A stretch of 64,000 nt of DNA from Sva-07 sp963707515 (lineage in GTDB: Bacteria; Actinomycetota; Acidimicrobiia; Acidimicrobiales; Ilumatobacteraceae), in the NCBI GenBank assembly GCA_963707515.1, contig CAVPQI010000003.1, positions 496,001 through 560,000 of the forward strand, in the 5' to 3' direction. Below the pieces are notes generated by a model. It worked only from the letters and a program-made list of their open reading frames with translations, was not told the DNA's origin and did not search any database. This document shows positions 1 through 10,933 of the stretch, one piece after another (positions within the stretch are counted from its first letter, which is position 1; every line of letters starts with the position of its first letter). The translations under genes and the position numbers were made by a program.

Positions 1-1227
1 TCGATCGTCGAGGAACGTGGCTGCCGACTTCTCGGGGTCCTTGTAGTAGCCGAGCGGCTGACGACCGCCGACCGCCAGCCGGCCGATCTCGCCCGAGCCG
101 GGCGCCACCGGACGGTCGTCGTCGGTCGATCACGATCGGTGTTCTGGCCGAGCTCGAACTTCGCCGTCTCCGCGGCGCCGGCCGCCGACGAGATCGACGA
201 GCCCATGCCGAGCGCCTCCGACGAGGAGAAGGCGTCGATCAACATCATCCCCGGGTGGTGGCCGAGCAGCCCCTGCTTGGTCTCGTCGGCTCCACATCAC
301 GCCCGACGACACGATCACCGACCAGCGAGGTGAGGTCCCACCTGCCGGGGTTGGCGTCGAGGGCGCGCAGGATCGGCTTGGCGAACGCGTCACCGACGAT
401 CGCCAGCGTGTTGACACCCTCGCGCTCGATCGTGTCGAGCAGCTCGTCGACGTCGAAGGTGCGGCTCTCGAGCGTGACGACGCAGCCGCCGCCGCTGAGC
501 GTGCTGAGGCACGGGAAGTTGCCCGGTGCCGTGCATCAGCGGGCAGGCGGGCAAGAAGCGCGATGCCCGGCCCGGTGAACGTGCCCTGCAGGTCGCTCGA
601 TCGAGCCGTCGTCGGTGAGCGGCCGGCCGAGCGTCGCGGTCGAGCGTCACGGACGAGGTCGTCCTGGCGCCACATCACGCCCTTCGGCATGCCGGTCGTG
701 CCGCCGGTGTAGAGCAGGTAGAGGTCGTCGCCGCTGCGGCCCCACGCCGGCGACCACGCGCCGCGGTCGCCGCTCGTCGCCGCCTGCTCGTACGGCGTGG
801 CCCAGTCGGGGCAGGTCGCCGCTGCCGTCGTCGACCCACAGCCAGGCCTTGACCTTCGGCACCCGGTCCTGGATGCGCTCGATGGTCGGCACGAACGTGC
901 CGTGGAAGACGACGGCGACGGCGTCGGCGTTGTCCCACAGGTAGAGCAGCTCGTCGTCGGTGTAGCGGTAGTTCGTGTTGACCGGGGCGAAGGCCCGCCT
1001 TGAACGTGGCGAACATCGACTCGAGGTACTCGGGGCCGTTGTAGAGGTACTGGGCGACCGCCTGCTGGCGCTCGACTCCGGCGTCGAGGAGGTGCTGGGC
1101 GATGCCGTCGGCGCGCTGATCGACCACCGCGCCACGTCCGGCGGTCGTCTCCGTGGATCAGGCAGGGGGCGTCGGGCAGCTCGTCTGCCACGACTTCCCA
1201 GATGTCGGCGAAGTTCCAGTTTCCCAT
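1..1227 (-). CDS. AMP-dependent acyl-CoA synthetase, partial and frame-broken
   Basis: Adenylate-forming ligase that would activate a fatty or other carboxylic acid to its acyl-CoA. The start is an ATG at 1227 (MGNWNFADIWEVVADEL). The phosphate-binding motif YTGGTTGMPKGV is readable at about 665-720, and a C-terminal stretch containing QPLGYYKDPEKSA lies at about 15-75. The C-terminal lysine region is beyond the left edge. The coding signal hops between all three minus frames, for example near 1100, 990, 650 and 530, so no single frame covers the gene. Each piece still matches the family in order, which argues for single-base sequencing errors rather than decay. It is divergent from the LLM oxidoreductase and enoyl-CoA hydratase next door, suggesting an acyl-CoA catabolic locus. 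The substrate cannot be told. Confidence 0.85.
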
Positions 1228-1316
1228 CGGGCGATCGTGTCATTCGTCACGTCACCAAGGCGAGTCAGACGCCGCCGAGCCGTCGCCGCCCGTGCCGGAT
1301 CGGTACGGTCGGCGCG

Positions 1317-2225
1317 ATGCGCATCGGATCATTCGGGGGAAGCATCAACGAGGGCACGATCGACGACATCGTCGCCGAGGCCCGCCAGGCGGAGGCCGAC
1401 GGCTTCGCCTCCTACTGGGTGCCGAACATCTTCGGCCACGACGCCCTCACGGCGCTCGCCATCATCGGTCGCGAGGTGCCGCGCATCGAACTCGGCACGT
1501 CGGTCGTGCCGACGTACCCTCGGCACCCGTCGGCGATCGCGCAGCAGTGCCTCACCGTCAGCGCCGCCTGCGAGGGCCGGCTGACGCTCGGCATCGGGTT
1601 GAGCCACAAGGTGGTCATCGAGCACATGCTCGGGATGAGCTTCGACAAGCCCGTCCGCCACATCCGCGACTACCTGTCGATCCTCGGACCGTTGTCCCGC
1701 AACGAACCGGTGAGCTACGCGGGCGAGGACTACACGACGCACCTCGCGCTGGCGGCCAAGGGGGCGCCGCCGTTCGGGATCGTCGTCGCCGCCCTCGGCC
1801 CGCAGATGCTCAAGGCGACCGCCGAGCTGGCGGACGGCACGCTGACGTGGTGCACCGGTCCAAACACGCTGGCGGAGTACACCGTGCCGACGATCAACGC
1901 CGCCGCCGACGCCGCGGGCCGCCCGGCACCGCGGGTGATCGCCGCCCTCCCGGTGTGCGTCACCACCGATGCCGAGGCTGCCAAGGGGCGGGCGGCCAAG
2001 GTCTTCGAGATCTACGGCACGTTGCCCAGCTACCGGGCGATGCTCGACCGCGAAGGCGCCGCCGGCCCCGCCGACATCGCCATCACCGGATCCGAGGACG
2101 AAGTCGTCGAGCGCATCGTCGCCCTCGCCGACATCGGGGTCACCGACTTCGCCGCCGTCGAGTTCCCGGGTAATCCGGACGAAGCGGCGGCGACGCGCGC
2201 GGCGATCGTGCGGGCGATGTCGTGA
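1317..2225 (+). CDS. LLM-class flavin/F420-dependent oxidoreductase
   Basis: 302-residue luciferase-like monooxygenase (bacterial luciferase/MER superfamily, TIM barrel). The N-terminus MRIGSFGGSINEG starts a typical beta1 strand, followed by EADGFASYWVPNIFGHDAL and the ELGTSVVPTYPRHP strand usual in F420-dependent members. ATG 1317 is chosen over longer in-frame options because the family motif begins there and the upstream part overlaps the divergent synthetase. The stop overlaps the GTG start of the following enoyl-CoA hydratase by 4 nt, so the two are probably co-translated. Cofactor preference (F420 or FMN) and substrate cannot be read from the sequence. This is a different paralogue from the LLM protein at 20.7 kb. 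Confidence 0.85.
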   Translation: MRIGSFGGSINEGTIDDIVAEARQAEADGFASYWVPNIFGHDALTALAIIGREVPRIELGTSVVPTYPRHPSAIAQQCLTVSAACEGRLTLGIGLSHKVVIEHMLGMSFDKPVRHIRDYLSILGPLSRNEPVSYAGEDYTTHLALAAKGAPPFGIVVAALGPQMLKATAELADGTLTWCTGPNTLAEYTVPTINAAADAAGRPAPRVIAALPVCVTTDAEAAKGRAAKVFEIYGTLPSYRAMLDREGAAGPADIAITGSEDEVVERIVALADIGVTDFAAVEFPGNPDEAAATRAAIVRAMS

Positions 2226-3025
2226 ACGCACTCCGGACCGCTGTCGTCGGCGGTGTCGCCACGGTCACGATCGATCATCCGCCGATCAACCTGGTCACGA
2301 TGGACGTCTTCTTCGAGCTGGCGGCGGAGATCGAGCGGCTGGCGACCGACGACGACGTTCGCGTCGTCGTGTTCCGCTCGGCCAACCCGGAGTGGTTCCT
2401 CGCCCACTTCGACGTGGAGGCGATCCGGGCCTTCCCCCGGGCGCAACCGGTGCCGACCGAGCTGGGGCCGTACGACCGAATGTGCGAGACCCTGCGCACG
2501 ATGCCGAAGGTGACGATCGCCGTGATCACGGGCCGCGTCGGCGGAGGCGGCAGCGAGCTCGCACTCGGCTGCGACATGCGTTTCGCCACACCGGGTGCGG
2601 TCCTCAACCAACCCGAGGTCGCCCTGGGGATCATCCCCGGCGCAGGCGGCACGGTGCGGCTGCCGCGCCTGATCGGCCGCAGTCGCGCCCTCGAGGCCGT
2701 CCTCGGCTGCGACGACGTCGACGCCGCAACGGCCGAGCGCTGGGGCTGGGTCAACCGGGTGCTCGACGATGCAGCCATCGACGAGTTCGTCGACCGCCTG
2801 GCCGCCCGGATCGCGTCGTTCCCCGCGCATGCCGTCGCCGCGGCGAAGGCGAGCATCGTGCGTGCCGAGGTGGGCGTCGAAGCCGACCTGCTGGCCGAGA
2901 CGATCGCCTTCAACGAGACACTCGGCAGCGACGAGACCCACGACCGGATGGAGCGCTTCATGAACGCCGGCGGCCAGACGCCCGAGGGTGAGCGCCGACT
3001 CGGGGCGTTGGCCGGCGAGCTCTGA
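2222..3025 (+). CDS. Enoyl-CoA hydratase/isomerase family protein
   Basis: 267-residue crotonase-fold protein, the usual length. The oxyanion-hole region ITGRVGGGGSELALGCDMRF and the downstream PEVALGIIPGAGGTVRLPRLIG match the family; the catalytic-glutamate area is recognisable but the exact reaction (hydratase, isomerase or hydrolase) is open. It starts at a GTG inside the stop region of the LLM oxidoreductase (GTGA overlap), implying one transcript. With the acyl-CoA synthetase alongside, a role in breakdown of a CoA-activated acid is likely. It converges on the fumarase gene with only one base between the two stop codons, leaving no room for a dedicated terminator. Confidence 0.9.
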   Translation: MNALRTAVVGGVATVTIDHPPINLVTMDVFFELAAEIERLATDDDVRVVVFRSANPEWFLAHFDVEAIRAFPRAQPVPTELGPYDRMCETLRTMPKVTIAVITGRVGGGGSELALGCDMRFATPGAVLNQPEVALGIIPGAGGTVRLPRLIGRSRALEAVLGCDDVDAATAERWGWVNRVLDDAAIDEFVDRLAARIASFPAHAVAAAKASIVRAEVGVEADLLAETIAFNETLGSDETHDRMERFMNAGGQTPEGERRLGALAGEL

Positions 3026-3026
3026 G

Positions 3027-4688
<1,662 letters not shown>

Positions 4689-4785
4689 GCCGTCGAGCCT
4701 ATGGCAGGTCCATCCGCGCCACTGAATGAAACACGTGACGAACGGGACCCGTCCCCATTCGTCACTTGGGGGCGGATCAGCGGGA

Positions 4786-6051
4786 TCAGCGGCGGAGGAC
4801 GACGACGTCGCCGGGGAAGGCGGTCGTGGTCGGGTCGATCGGGTCGCCGTCGCGGAACACCGACTCGAGGAAGGCGATGGCGAACGTGTTCGTCAGCTCC
4901 TTGGCGCGGGCGATCGGCATGTTCGTCGCTGAGCAACCGTCGGCAGCCTGGCCGTCGATCGTCTCGGTGATTGCCAGTGGCACCTCGGTCGGCAGCGTCG
5001 GCAGGAACGCCTGGTAGTCGCAGAGGTCGGTGAACGACTGGTGGCCGGCGTCGGTGAGCTCGACCCGGTACAGCTCGTCGCTGGCCATCGCCGCCCAGGG
5101 GCGGGTCAGGTTGGGGTCGATCGGCGTCGACTGGTCGGCGGTGCCGGCCATCAACAGCGTCGGCGTCTCGATCGTCGCCAACGCGGCGTCGTCGAGCAGG
5201 ACGTTGGCGCCGGAGCCCAACGCCGGAGCGAGGGCGATCAGTGCATCGACGCGCGGGTCGGCGGCGAACGTGCCGAGGTCGTTGGCATACCCGGAGCCCA
5301 TCGCCAGCGTGGTGAACCCGCCGAACGAGTGGCCGGTGACGGCGATCGACTCCGGATCGACGGCGGCAGCGAAGGCGCCGGTCTCCGGCCGAGCCGGATC
5401 GACGAAGGCGTCGATCACCGCGTCGACGTCGGTCGGCCGGTTGAGGGCGTTGACGGCGAAGTCGGCCTCGGTGCCCGCCAGCCGGTCGACCGCGGTGTTG
5501 CCGGTGTGGTCGGCAGCGGCGACGACGTAGCCGTGGCTGGCGATCGCTTCGGCGTAGTACGAGGCGATGTACCGCAGGCCGCCGCTGCCATGGGAGTACA
5601 CGACGAGCGGGAACGGCCCGTCGGTCGCGATCTGGTCGGCGGTGGCGCTGACGGCGTTCGGTGACTCGTAGTAGACGCCCGGGATCAAGGTGTACTGGTG
5701 TGCCGTTGCTCCGTCGGCCGACGCCAGCGGGAACCACACGTCGACGGTCAGCGGGCGCGCCGTGTCGGCGCCGATCGCCACCGTCGAGACGCCGACGTCG
5801 TACGGCCCCTGGCCGATCAGTTCGAGGTCGGCCGCGTCACCGATCGTGGTCGCCGTGGCGTCGGTGGTCTCGACCGTCGGCGTCGTCGACGCCGTGCCGT
5901 CCGTCGACGGCACCGCTGTCGCCCCGGTCGGCGTCGCGGTCGGTGCATCGACCGCGGTGACGTCGCCGGCGGCTGGTTCGTCGCCGTCGCTGCTGCAGGC
6001 GGCCATGACGATGACGGCGGCGATGATCACGACGGAGCGGCGGCGGGACAC
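4786..6051 (-). CDS. Secreted lipoprotein alpha/beta hydrolase (chlorophyllase/PAF-acetylhydrolase-like)
   Basis: 421 residues from a GTG at 6051. The N-terminus is a lipoprotein signal: basic VSRRRSVV, a hydrophobic stretch and the lipobox VMAACSS, so the mature protein should be membrane-anchored outside the cell. A Thr/Ala-rich linker (about residues 25-75) precedes an alpha/beta-hydrolase domain with the oxyanion segment VVYSHGSGG and the nucleophile elbow VTGHSFGG. Such proteins resemble dienelactone-hydrolase-like esterases, including polyester hydrolases and PAF acetylhydrolases; the substrate is unknown. The frame is open much further upstream (to 6798), but that part overlaps the next gene and lacks family similarity, so the GTG before the signal peptide was chosen. 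Confidence 0.8.
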   Translation of the reverse strand: MSRRRSVVIIAAVIVMAACSSDGDEPAAGDVTAVDAPTATPTGATAVPSTDGTASTTPTVETTDATATTIGDAADLELIGQGPYDVGVSTVAIGADTARPLTVDVWFPLASADGATAHQYTLIPGVYYESPNAVSATADQIATDGPFPLVVYSHGSGGLRYIASYYAEAIASHGYVVAAADHTGNTAVDRLAGTEADFAVNALNRPTDVDAVIDAFVDPARPETGAFAAAVDPESIAVTGHSFGGFTTLAMGSGYANDLGTFAADPRVDALIALAPALGSGANVLLDDAALATIETPTLLMAGTADQSTPIDPNLTRPWAAMASDELYRVELTDAGHQSFTDLCDYQAFLPTLPTEVPLAITETIDGQAADGCSATNMPIARAKELTNTFAIAFLESVFRDGDPIDPTTTAFPGDVVVLRR

Positions 6052-6092
6052 CGGCCGCAACGTAGCGATCGCGGGTGCACGGGGCGAAGTCG

Positions 6093-6815
6093 TCAGAACG
6101 AATCGATCAGCAGCGCCACCGCGGCGACCGTGCACACGGTGAGCACCAGCGGGCGCACGACCGTCGGTGTCAACAGGTGCCGCACGCGGCGGGCGGTGAC
6201 GACGCCGAACAGCACCGCAGGCAGCAGCAACGCCGCGAGCTGCCACTGCCGCGTCCCGAGCTTGCCGGCAGCGACGAGGGCGATGATCGACAGCAGCGTG
6301 CCGATCGAGAAGAACGCCGAGAGCGTGGCGCGCATCGTCGCCGCATCGCTGCGCTGGTAGACGAGCGCCATCGGCGGACCACCGACGCCCGTCGCCGTGC
6401 CGGTGAACCCGGAGGCGGCACCGGCGGCGACGAGTGCAGCCGGGGTCGTGCGGAACACCCGCCCGGCGAGCGAGGCGATCACCGCCAGCAGCACCGAGGC
6501 GGCGACGATCAGGCCGAGTGTCCGATCGGAGATCGCCGCCACGACGATGCCGGCGACGATCACACCGGGGACCCGCCCCACGAGGGCGAGGCCGACGTCG
6601 CGTCCGACGATGTGCGTGCGGTCGACCCAGGCGATGGCGATCGACATCGGCAACACGACGATGACGATCGCCGAGGGCACGAAGTCGGGGTCGGCGAGGG
6701 CGAGCACCGGTGCGGCGATCATGCCCAACCCGATGCCGATCGACGACTGCACCGTGGCCCCGACGAACACGGCGAGCCAGCAGGCGAGGATCGCCCACAC
6801 GGACAACCCGAGCAT
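6093..6815 (-). CDS. TauE/SafE-family membrane permease
   Basis: 240 residues, almost entirely hydrophobic with about seven to eight predicted membrane segments. The N-terminal motif (FVGATVQSSIGIGLGMIAAP) and the second-half repeat GFTGTATGVGGPPMAL are characteristic of the sulfite/organosulfonate exporter family TauE/SafE (DUF81). The ATG at 6815 shares one base with the stop of the helicase gene (TGATG), so it is probably translated by coupling with hrpB. The substrate is not predictable; the family exports sulfite, sulfoacetate and other anions. Confidence 0.85.
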   Translation of the reverse strand: MLGLSVWAILACWLAVFVGATVQSSIGIGLGMIAAPVLALADPDFVPSAIVIVVLPMSIAIAWVDRTHIVGRDVGLALVGRVPGVIVAGIVVAAISDRTLGLIVAASVLLAVIASLAGRVFRTTPAALVAAGAASGFTGTATGVGGPPMALVYQRSDAATMRATLSAFFSIGTLLSIIALVAAGKLGTRQWQLAALLLPAVLFGVVTARRVRHLLTPTVVRPLVLTVCTVAAVALLIDSF

Positions 6816-9346
6816 CAACGTCCCTTCATCCGGCGCGGGTCGGCCGAACCGGGGTCGTCGGGCCAGTGGTGCTTGGGATAGCGACCGGCCATGTCCTTGC
6901 GCACGTCGTTCCACGAACCGCGCCAGAAACCGGGGAGGTCCGAAGTCACCTGGATCGGCCGGTCGGCCGGCGACAGCAGGTGGAGCCGGATCGGCATGCC
7001 GCCCGCAGTCGGATGCACGGTGACGCCGAACAGGTCCTGCACCCGCACGGACGCGTCGGGCTGCTCGCCGGCATAGTCGATCGGCACGCTGCGCCCGGTC
7101 GGCAGCGTCAGCTGGGCTGGCGCGAGGTCGTCGAGGTCGGCACCCTCGGGCCAGGGCAGCTGGCTGCGCAACACCATCGTCAGGTCGATCCGCTCGAGGT
7201 CGCCGCGACCCGTGGCCCCCGGCACGTACGGCGCCAGCCACTCTTCGACGGTGGCCGTCAACGTCGCCGCCGACCAGTCGGGCCAGGGCGCGCCGCGTGT
7301 GCGGTGGAGGAACTCGACCCGCTCGCGCAGGCTGCGCGCCGCCGCCGACCACGGCAGCACGGCGAGGCCGGTGTCGCGCACCCGTGCCATCAGCGCCGCC
7401 GTCGTCTCGTCACCCGGTGCCGGCCGCCGCTCGATGCGGCCGAGGGCGATCGCGCCGAGGCGCCGTTCGACCGACTCGACGAGGTCGTCGCGTGTCGGCT
7501 CCCAGGTGAGCTGGCGTCGCTCGACGACCTCGTCGCCGAACACGGCAACCACGTCGTCGGCATCGAGCGCTGCTCCGAGGCGGATCCGTGCCTTGTCGCG
7601 TCGGCCGTCGAGGTCGGCGGCGACGAGGAACTCCTCGGTGGCCAGCTGGTCGGTCTCGGGGAGCCAGGCGCCGGTCCCGGAGCGGAGCAGGAACTGGCCG
7701 GGCCGGCGGCGCATCGCCAGCCGTTCCGGGTAGGCGAGCAGGAGGACGGCGCCGGCGCGATCGGGGTCGATCGTCGCCAGGTCACCGTCGACACGGGCGC
7801 GGCGGGCGAGGTCGACGCTGCGCTCGCGGAGGCGGGCGACGGCACCGCGATCGGCGGCGTCGTGCCGGGCGGTGCCGGCGACGACGGCGACGCGCAGGGC
7901 GAGGTCGGCGGGGAGGTCGTCGGGCCGCCCACGGAACACGTCGCGTTCGTCGACGATGGTCGCCAACACGCACGCCAGCGCCGACCGGTCGACGGCGATC
8001 ATGCGGGCCAAGCGGGGGTGCACGGGCAGCGTCAACATCGATCGCCCGAGCTCGGTGATCGTCCCGCCGTCGTCGAGGGCGTGGAGGTCGGTGAGCAGCT
8101 GGCGTGCCTGGGCGAGTGTGGCGACCGGCGGCGGGTCGATGAACGGCAGGTCGTCGGATCCCCAGGCGGCGAGCTCGAGTGCCAGCCCGGCGAGGTCGGT
8201 GTCGAGGATTTCCGGCCGGCGGTGACGTGGGCGGCTGCCGTGCTCGAGCTTGCTCCACAGCCGGTAGGCGACGCCGGGTTCGGTGCGTCCGGCGCGACCG
8301 GCGCGCTGGTCGGCGGAGGCACGGCTGGTCGTGACCGTCGTCAGCCGCGACATGCCGGTGCGTGGATCGAATCGTGGTTCGCGGGCGAGTCCGCTGTCGA
8401 CGACGACGCGTACGCCGGCGACGGTCAGCGACGTCTCGGCGATGTCGGTGGACAGCACGACGCGACGGCGACCGACCGGCGACGGGGCGAGGGCGAGATC
8501 CTGCTCCTCACGCGACAGCGCTCCGGCGAGCGGCCGAACGTCCACGCCGTCGGGCAGCATCGCCGACAGCAGTGCTTCCGTGCGGCGGATCTCACCGATG
8601 CCGGGCAGGAACACCAGCAGGTCACCGTCGTCGCTGCGCACCGCCTCCTGCACGACCGTGGCGACGGCGTCCTCGATGCGCGCGCTGCGCCCGGGAGGCG
8701 CCGGTCGGCGCCCGGCTCGGCTCGTCCGCGCCCGCCCGCCGCCCGCCGGGGCAGGGGGGCGCCACCGAACGTCGACGTCGAACATCCGCCCGGCGCTCTC
8801 GATCAGCGGTGCCTCGAGGAGCGCGGTCAGGGCGGCGACGTCGGGTGTTGCCGACATCGCCAGGATGCGCAGGTCGGGACGGATGGTGGCCGCCACGTCG
8901 AGCGTCAGCGCCAGGCCGAGGTCGGTCGGCAGGTTGCGCTCGTGGACCTCGTCGAAGATGACGATGCCGACACCGGGCAGTTCCGGATCGTGTTGCAGGC
9001 GACGGGTGAGGACGCCTTCGGTGACGACCTCGATGCGCGCTCCGGCGTCGATGCGGCGCTCGTCGCGGGTCTGGTAGCCGACCAGCGCGCCGAGTGCCGT
9101 GCCGGTCGTGTCGGCCATCCGTCGGGCTGCGGCGCGCGTCGCCAGGCGGCGCGGTTCGAGTACGACGATGCGGCGTCCCTCGAGCCACGGCTCGTCGAGC
9201 AGGGCCAACGGCACGACGGTCGTCTTCCCGGCACCCGGTGGAGCGACGAGCACGGCACGACGCCGGTCACGCAGTGCCTCGCGCAACGGACCGAGCGCTT
9301 CGACGACGGGGAGGTCGGGGAGCGGGCGCTGCAGACCGCCCGACAC
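6815..9346 (-). CDS. hrpB: ATP-dependent RNA helicase HrpB
   Basis: 843-residue DEAH/RHA-type superfamily 2 helicase. Motif I is APPGAGKTT at residues 35-43, motif II is the variant FDEVHERN, motif III is AMSATPD, and motif VI is in the segment ending QRAGRAGR. The HA2/OB region and a C-terminal HrpB domain follow. Family length is about 810-850. GTG 9346 is preferred: it lies two bases after the stop of the thioredoxin-like gene and begins 35 residues before motif I; an in-frame start at 9421 would overlap that gene. The role of HrpB is poorly defined in bacteria. A reading frame of over 1,000 codons on the opposite strand is a GC-bias shadow. Confidence 0.9.
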   Translation of the reverse strand: MSGGLQRPLPDLPVVEALGPLREALRDRRRAVLVAPPGAGKTTVVPLALLDEPWLEGRRIVVLEPRRLATRAAARRMADTTGTALGALVGYQTRDERRIDAGARIEVVTEGVLTRRLQHDPELPGVGIVIFDEVHERNLPTDLGLALTLDVAATIRPDLRILAMSATPDVAALTALLEAPLIESAGRMFDVDVRWRPPAPAGGGRARTSRAGRRPAPPGRSARIEDAVATVVQEAVRSDDGDLLVFLPGIGEIRRTEALLSAMLPDGVDVRPLAGALSREEQDLALAPSPVGRRRVVLSTDIAETSLTVAGVRVVVDSGLAREPRFDPRTGMSRLTTVTTSRASADQRAGRAGRTEPGVAYRLWSKLEHGSRPRHRRPEILDTDLAGLALELAAWGSDDLPFIDPPPVATLAQARQLLTDLHALDDGGTITELGRSMLTLPVHPRLARMIAVDRSALACVLATIVDERDVFRGRPDDLPADLALRVAVVAGTARHDAADRGAVARLRERSVDLARRARVDGDLATIDPDRAGAVLLLAYPERLAMRRRPGQFLLRSGTGAWLPETDQLATEEFLVAADLDGRRDKARIRLGAALDADDVVAVFGDEVVERRQLTWEPTRDDLVESVERRLGAIALGRIERRPAPGDETTAALMARVRDTGLAVLPWSAAARSLRERVEFLHRTRGAPWPDWSAATLTATVEEWLAPYVPGATGRGDLERIDLTMVLRSQLPWPEGADLDDLAPAQLTLPTGRSVPIDYAGEQPDASVRVQDLFGVTVHPTAGGMPIRLHLLSPADRPIQVTSDLPGFWRGSWNDVRKDMAGRYPKHHWPDDPGSADPRRMKGR

Positions 9347-9348
9347 GG

Positions 9349-9903
9349 TCAGCCGAGCGCCGGAGAACCGCGGAACGCCCCGGGATCGCCCGGAACGGGG
9401 AGCTCGAGCGACGTCCACCACGTGATCGCGGCGATCGTGTCGGCGACCGACTCCCAGGACTCGGGGTCCCAGCCCTCGGCGACGGCGCCGACGACCCCGT
9501 CGACACGGATGAAGGCGAACGCCGGCAGCTCGGTCAGGCCGATCGCCTTGACGGCCTCACGATCGGGGTCGCAGAAGACGAGGAACCGATCGGCGAGCGG
9601 GCCGAGGAAGGCGCGGGTGTCGCTGGCCCCGGCGGTGACGATGAGGTTGATCCGGGCGTCCGAGTCGCGGAACTGCTCGAGGATGCGTGTCGCCGTCCGG
9701 AGGATCCACGAGCTCTCGTTGGTGTACGGGTCGAGCACGACCGACGCCAGATGGAACGTGGTCAGCCACTCCAGGAGCGGCCGCCCCTGCCCGAGGGCGC
9801 CCTTGACCAGCGGTGTCAGGACGAGATCGGTCGGGAGCGCCTCGCCGACCCTCGCGGCGGGCTTCGGAGCCGTCGAAGTGCTGTCGGAGGTCGTGTCGGC
9901 CAC
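9349..9903 (-). CDS. Thioredoxin-fold-like protein of unknown function
   Basis: 184 residues from a GTG at 9903 (VADTTSDSTSTAPKPA). After a Ser/Thr/Pro-rich leader of about 20 residues, the second half has an alternating strand-helix pattern ending in LPAFAFIRVDGVVGAVAEGWDP, which resembles the C-terminal half of a thioredoxin fold (the cis-proline strand followed by a hairpin). No CXXC redox motif is present, so thiol-disulfide chemistry is unlikely. It sits immediately before hrpB with a 2-nt gap and is probably co-transcribed with it. Function unknown; the fold assignment is tentative. Confidence 0.6.
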   Translation of the reverse strand: MADTTSDSTSTAPKPAARVGEALPTDLVLTPLVKGALGQGRPLLEWLTTFHLASVVLDPYTNESSWILRTATRILEQFRDSDARINLIVTAGASDTRAFLGPLADRFLVFCDPDREAVKAIGLTELPAFAFIRVDGVVGAVAEGWDPESWESVADTIAAITWWTSLELPVPGDPGAFRGSPALG

Positions 9904-9956
9904 GGGCAGCGATCGTAGCGAGTGACCGCTGCGATCGGGGCATCCCCCACCGCCTC

Positions 9957-10001
9957 GATCGGGCAGGTGTCGATCGGGCAGGTGTCGATCGGGCAGGTGT
10001 A
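9957..10001. repeat. 15-bp tandem repeat, three units
   Basis: Three head-to-tail copies of GATCGGGCAGGTGTC (the third ends in TA), followed by the beginning of a fourth. They lie in the divergent intergenic space between the thioredoxin-like gene (minus) and the hypothetical gene at 10106 (plus). No spacer variation is seen, so this is a minisatellite rather than a CRISPR array. Confidence 0.9.
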
Positions 10002-10105
10002 GATCGGGAACCGTACGGATGGGGCCGCAGGGGTGGGGGCGGCGTCGGGGCCAGCGGACGGCCACCGGGGCTGACGCTGCCGGCGACCGGGGTAGCGTCG
10101 GGCGC

Positions 10106-10918
10106 GTGCATCCGATCGAGCACCTCCGGTACGTCGCCCGTGCGCAGGGAGCCGACCCGGCGTCGTTGGTCGAAGAGACCGCCCACGCCCTCGGATCGAT
10201 GCGCTTCGACCCGTCGGGCCTCGTCGTCGCCTGTCGCCGGATCGTCGAGCGGCACCCGTTCACGGGCCCGTTGTGGTGGCTGTGCGCCAACGTCACGACG
10301 TCGGCCGAGCCGTTCGACGCGGTGTGGGAGCTGAGCGAGCAGATCGGGCGCGACCGCACCGGGTCGGAGCTCGCCGCCGCGCTGCCCGACGAGGCGGTCG
10401 TCGTGACGATCGCCGACCCCGACGTGGTCGGCGACGGGCTCGTACGGCGCGGTGACATCCGGGTGCTCGCCGCCGATGCCGGTCATCAGGCGACGTCGTT
10501 CGTCCGCCGCCTGGAGCGCCACGACGTCGACGTCGAGCCGATCGATGCCGGCGTGGCGGGCATCGCCGTGCGGCATGCCGATGTCGTCCTCGTCGAGGCG
10601 CTGGCGGTCGACCCGCAACGGGCAATCGTGCCTGCCGGCTCGTCGACGATCGCCGCCGCCGGTCGGGCGTGGGGCGTCCCGGTCTGGCTCGTCGCCGGAG
10701 TCGGCCGCCGACTCCCGTCCGCCTACGTCGAGGCGATGGCCGATCGCATCGTCGCCCTCGCCGAGGACGTCGATCCGTGGGACCTCGACGTCGAGGTGTT
10801 GCCGACCACGATGATCACCGACGTCGTCGGCCCCCATGGGGTGGTGCCGATGGGACCGCCGGCGATCGTCGCCGAGTGCCCGTTGGCTTCCGAACTGCTC
10901 CGCCACAGCCCGATCTGA
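10106..10918 (+). CDS. Hypothetical protein, possibly eIF-2B/MtnA-type Rossmann fold
   Basis: 270 residues from a GTG at 10106 (VHPIEHLRYVARAQGADPASL). An N-terminal helical part is followed by alternating strands and helices. The segment with ADVVLVEALAVDP and VPAGSSTIAAAGRAWGVPVW resembles the C-terminal half of eIF-2B alpha/beta/delta-like proteins, which include MTR-1-P isomerase and ribose-1,5-bisphosphate isomerase. The usual catalytic signature of those isomerases is not convincingly present, so no reaction is proposed. It is a stand-alone gene between a divergent and a convergent neighbour. Confidence 0.6.
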   Translation: MHPIEHLRYVARAQGADPASLVEETAHALGSMRFDPSGLVVACRRIVERHPFTGPLWWLCANVTTSAEPFDAVWELSEQIGRDRTGSELAAALPDEAVVVTIADPDVVGDGLVRRGDIRVLAADAGHQATSFVRRLERHDVDVEPIDAGVAGIAVRHADVVLVEALAVDPQRAIVPAGSSTIAAAGRAWGVPVWLVAGVGRRLPSAYVEAMADRIVALAEDVDPWDLDVEVLPTTMITDVVGPHGVVPMGPPAIVAECPLASELLRHSPI

Positions 10919-10933
10919 CGACCGGGCCGAACG

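Noticed and set aside
1..1227. Separate small genes at the left edge
   Set aside because: The several overlapping short frames are fragments of one acyl-CoA synthetase broken by indels; their translated pieces join in family order.
6710..9925. Open frame of over 1,000 codons on the plus strand opposite hrpB
   Set aside because: No recognisable domain; hrpB on the other strand has all helicase motifs in order. A shadow.
9957..10001. CRISPR-like repeats
   Set aside because: Units are directly adjacent without spacers, and no cas genes are present.
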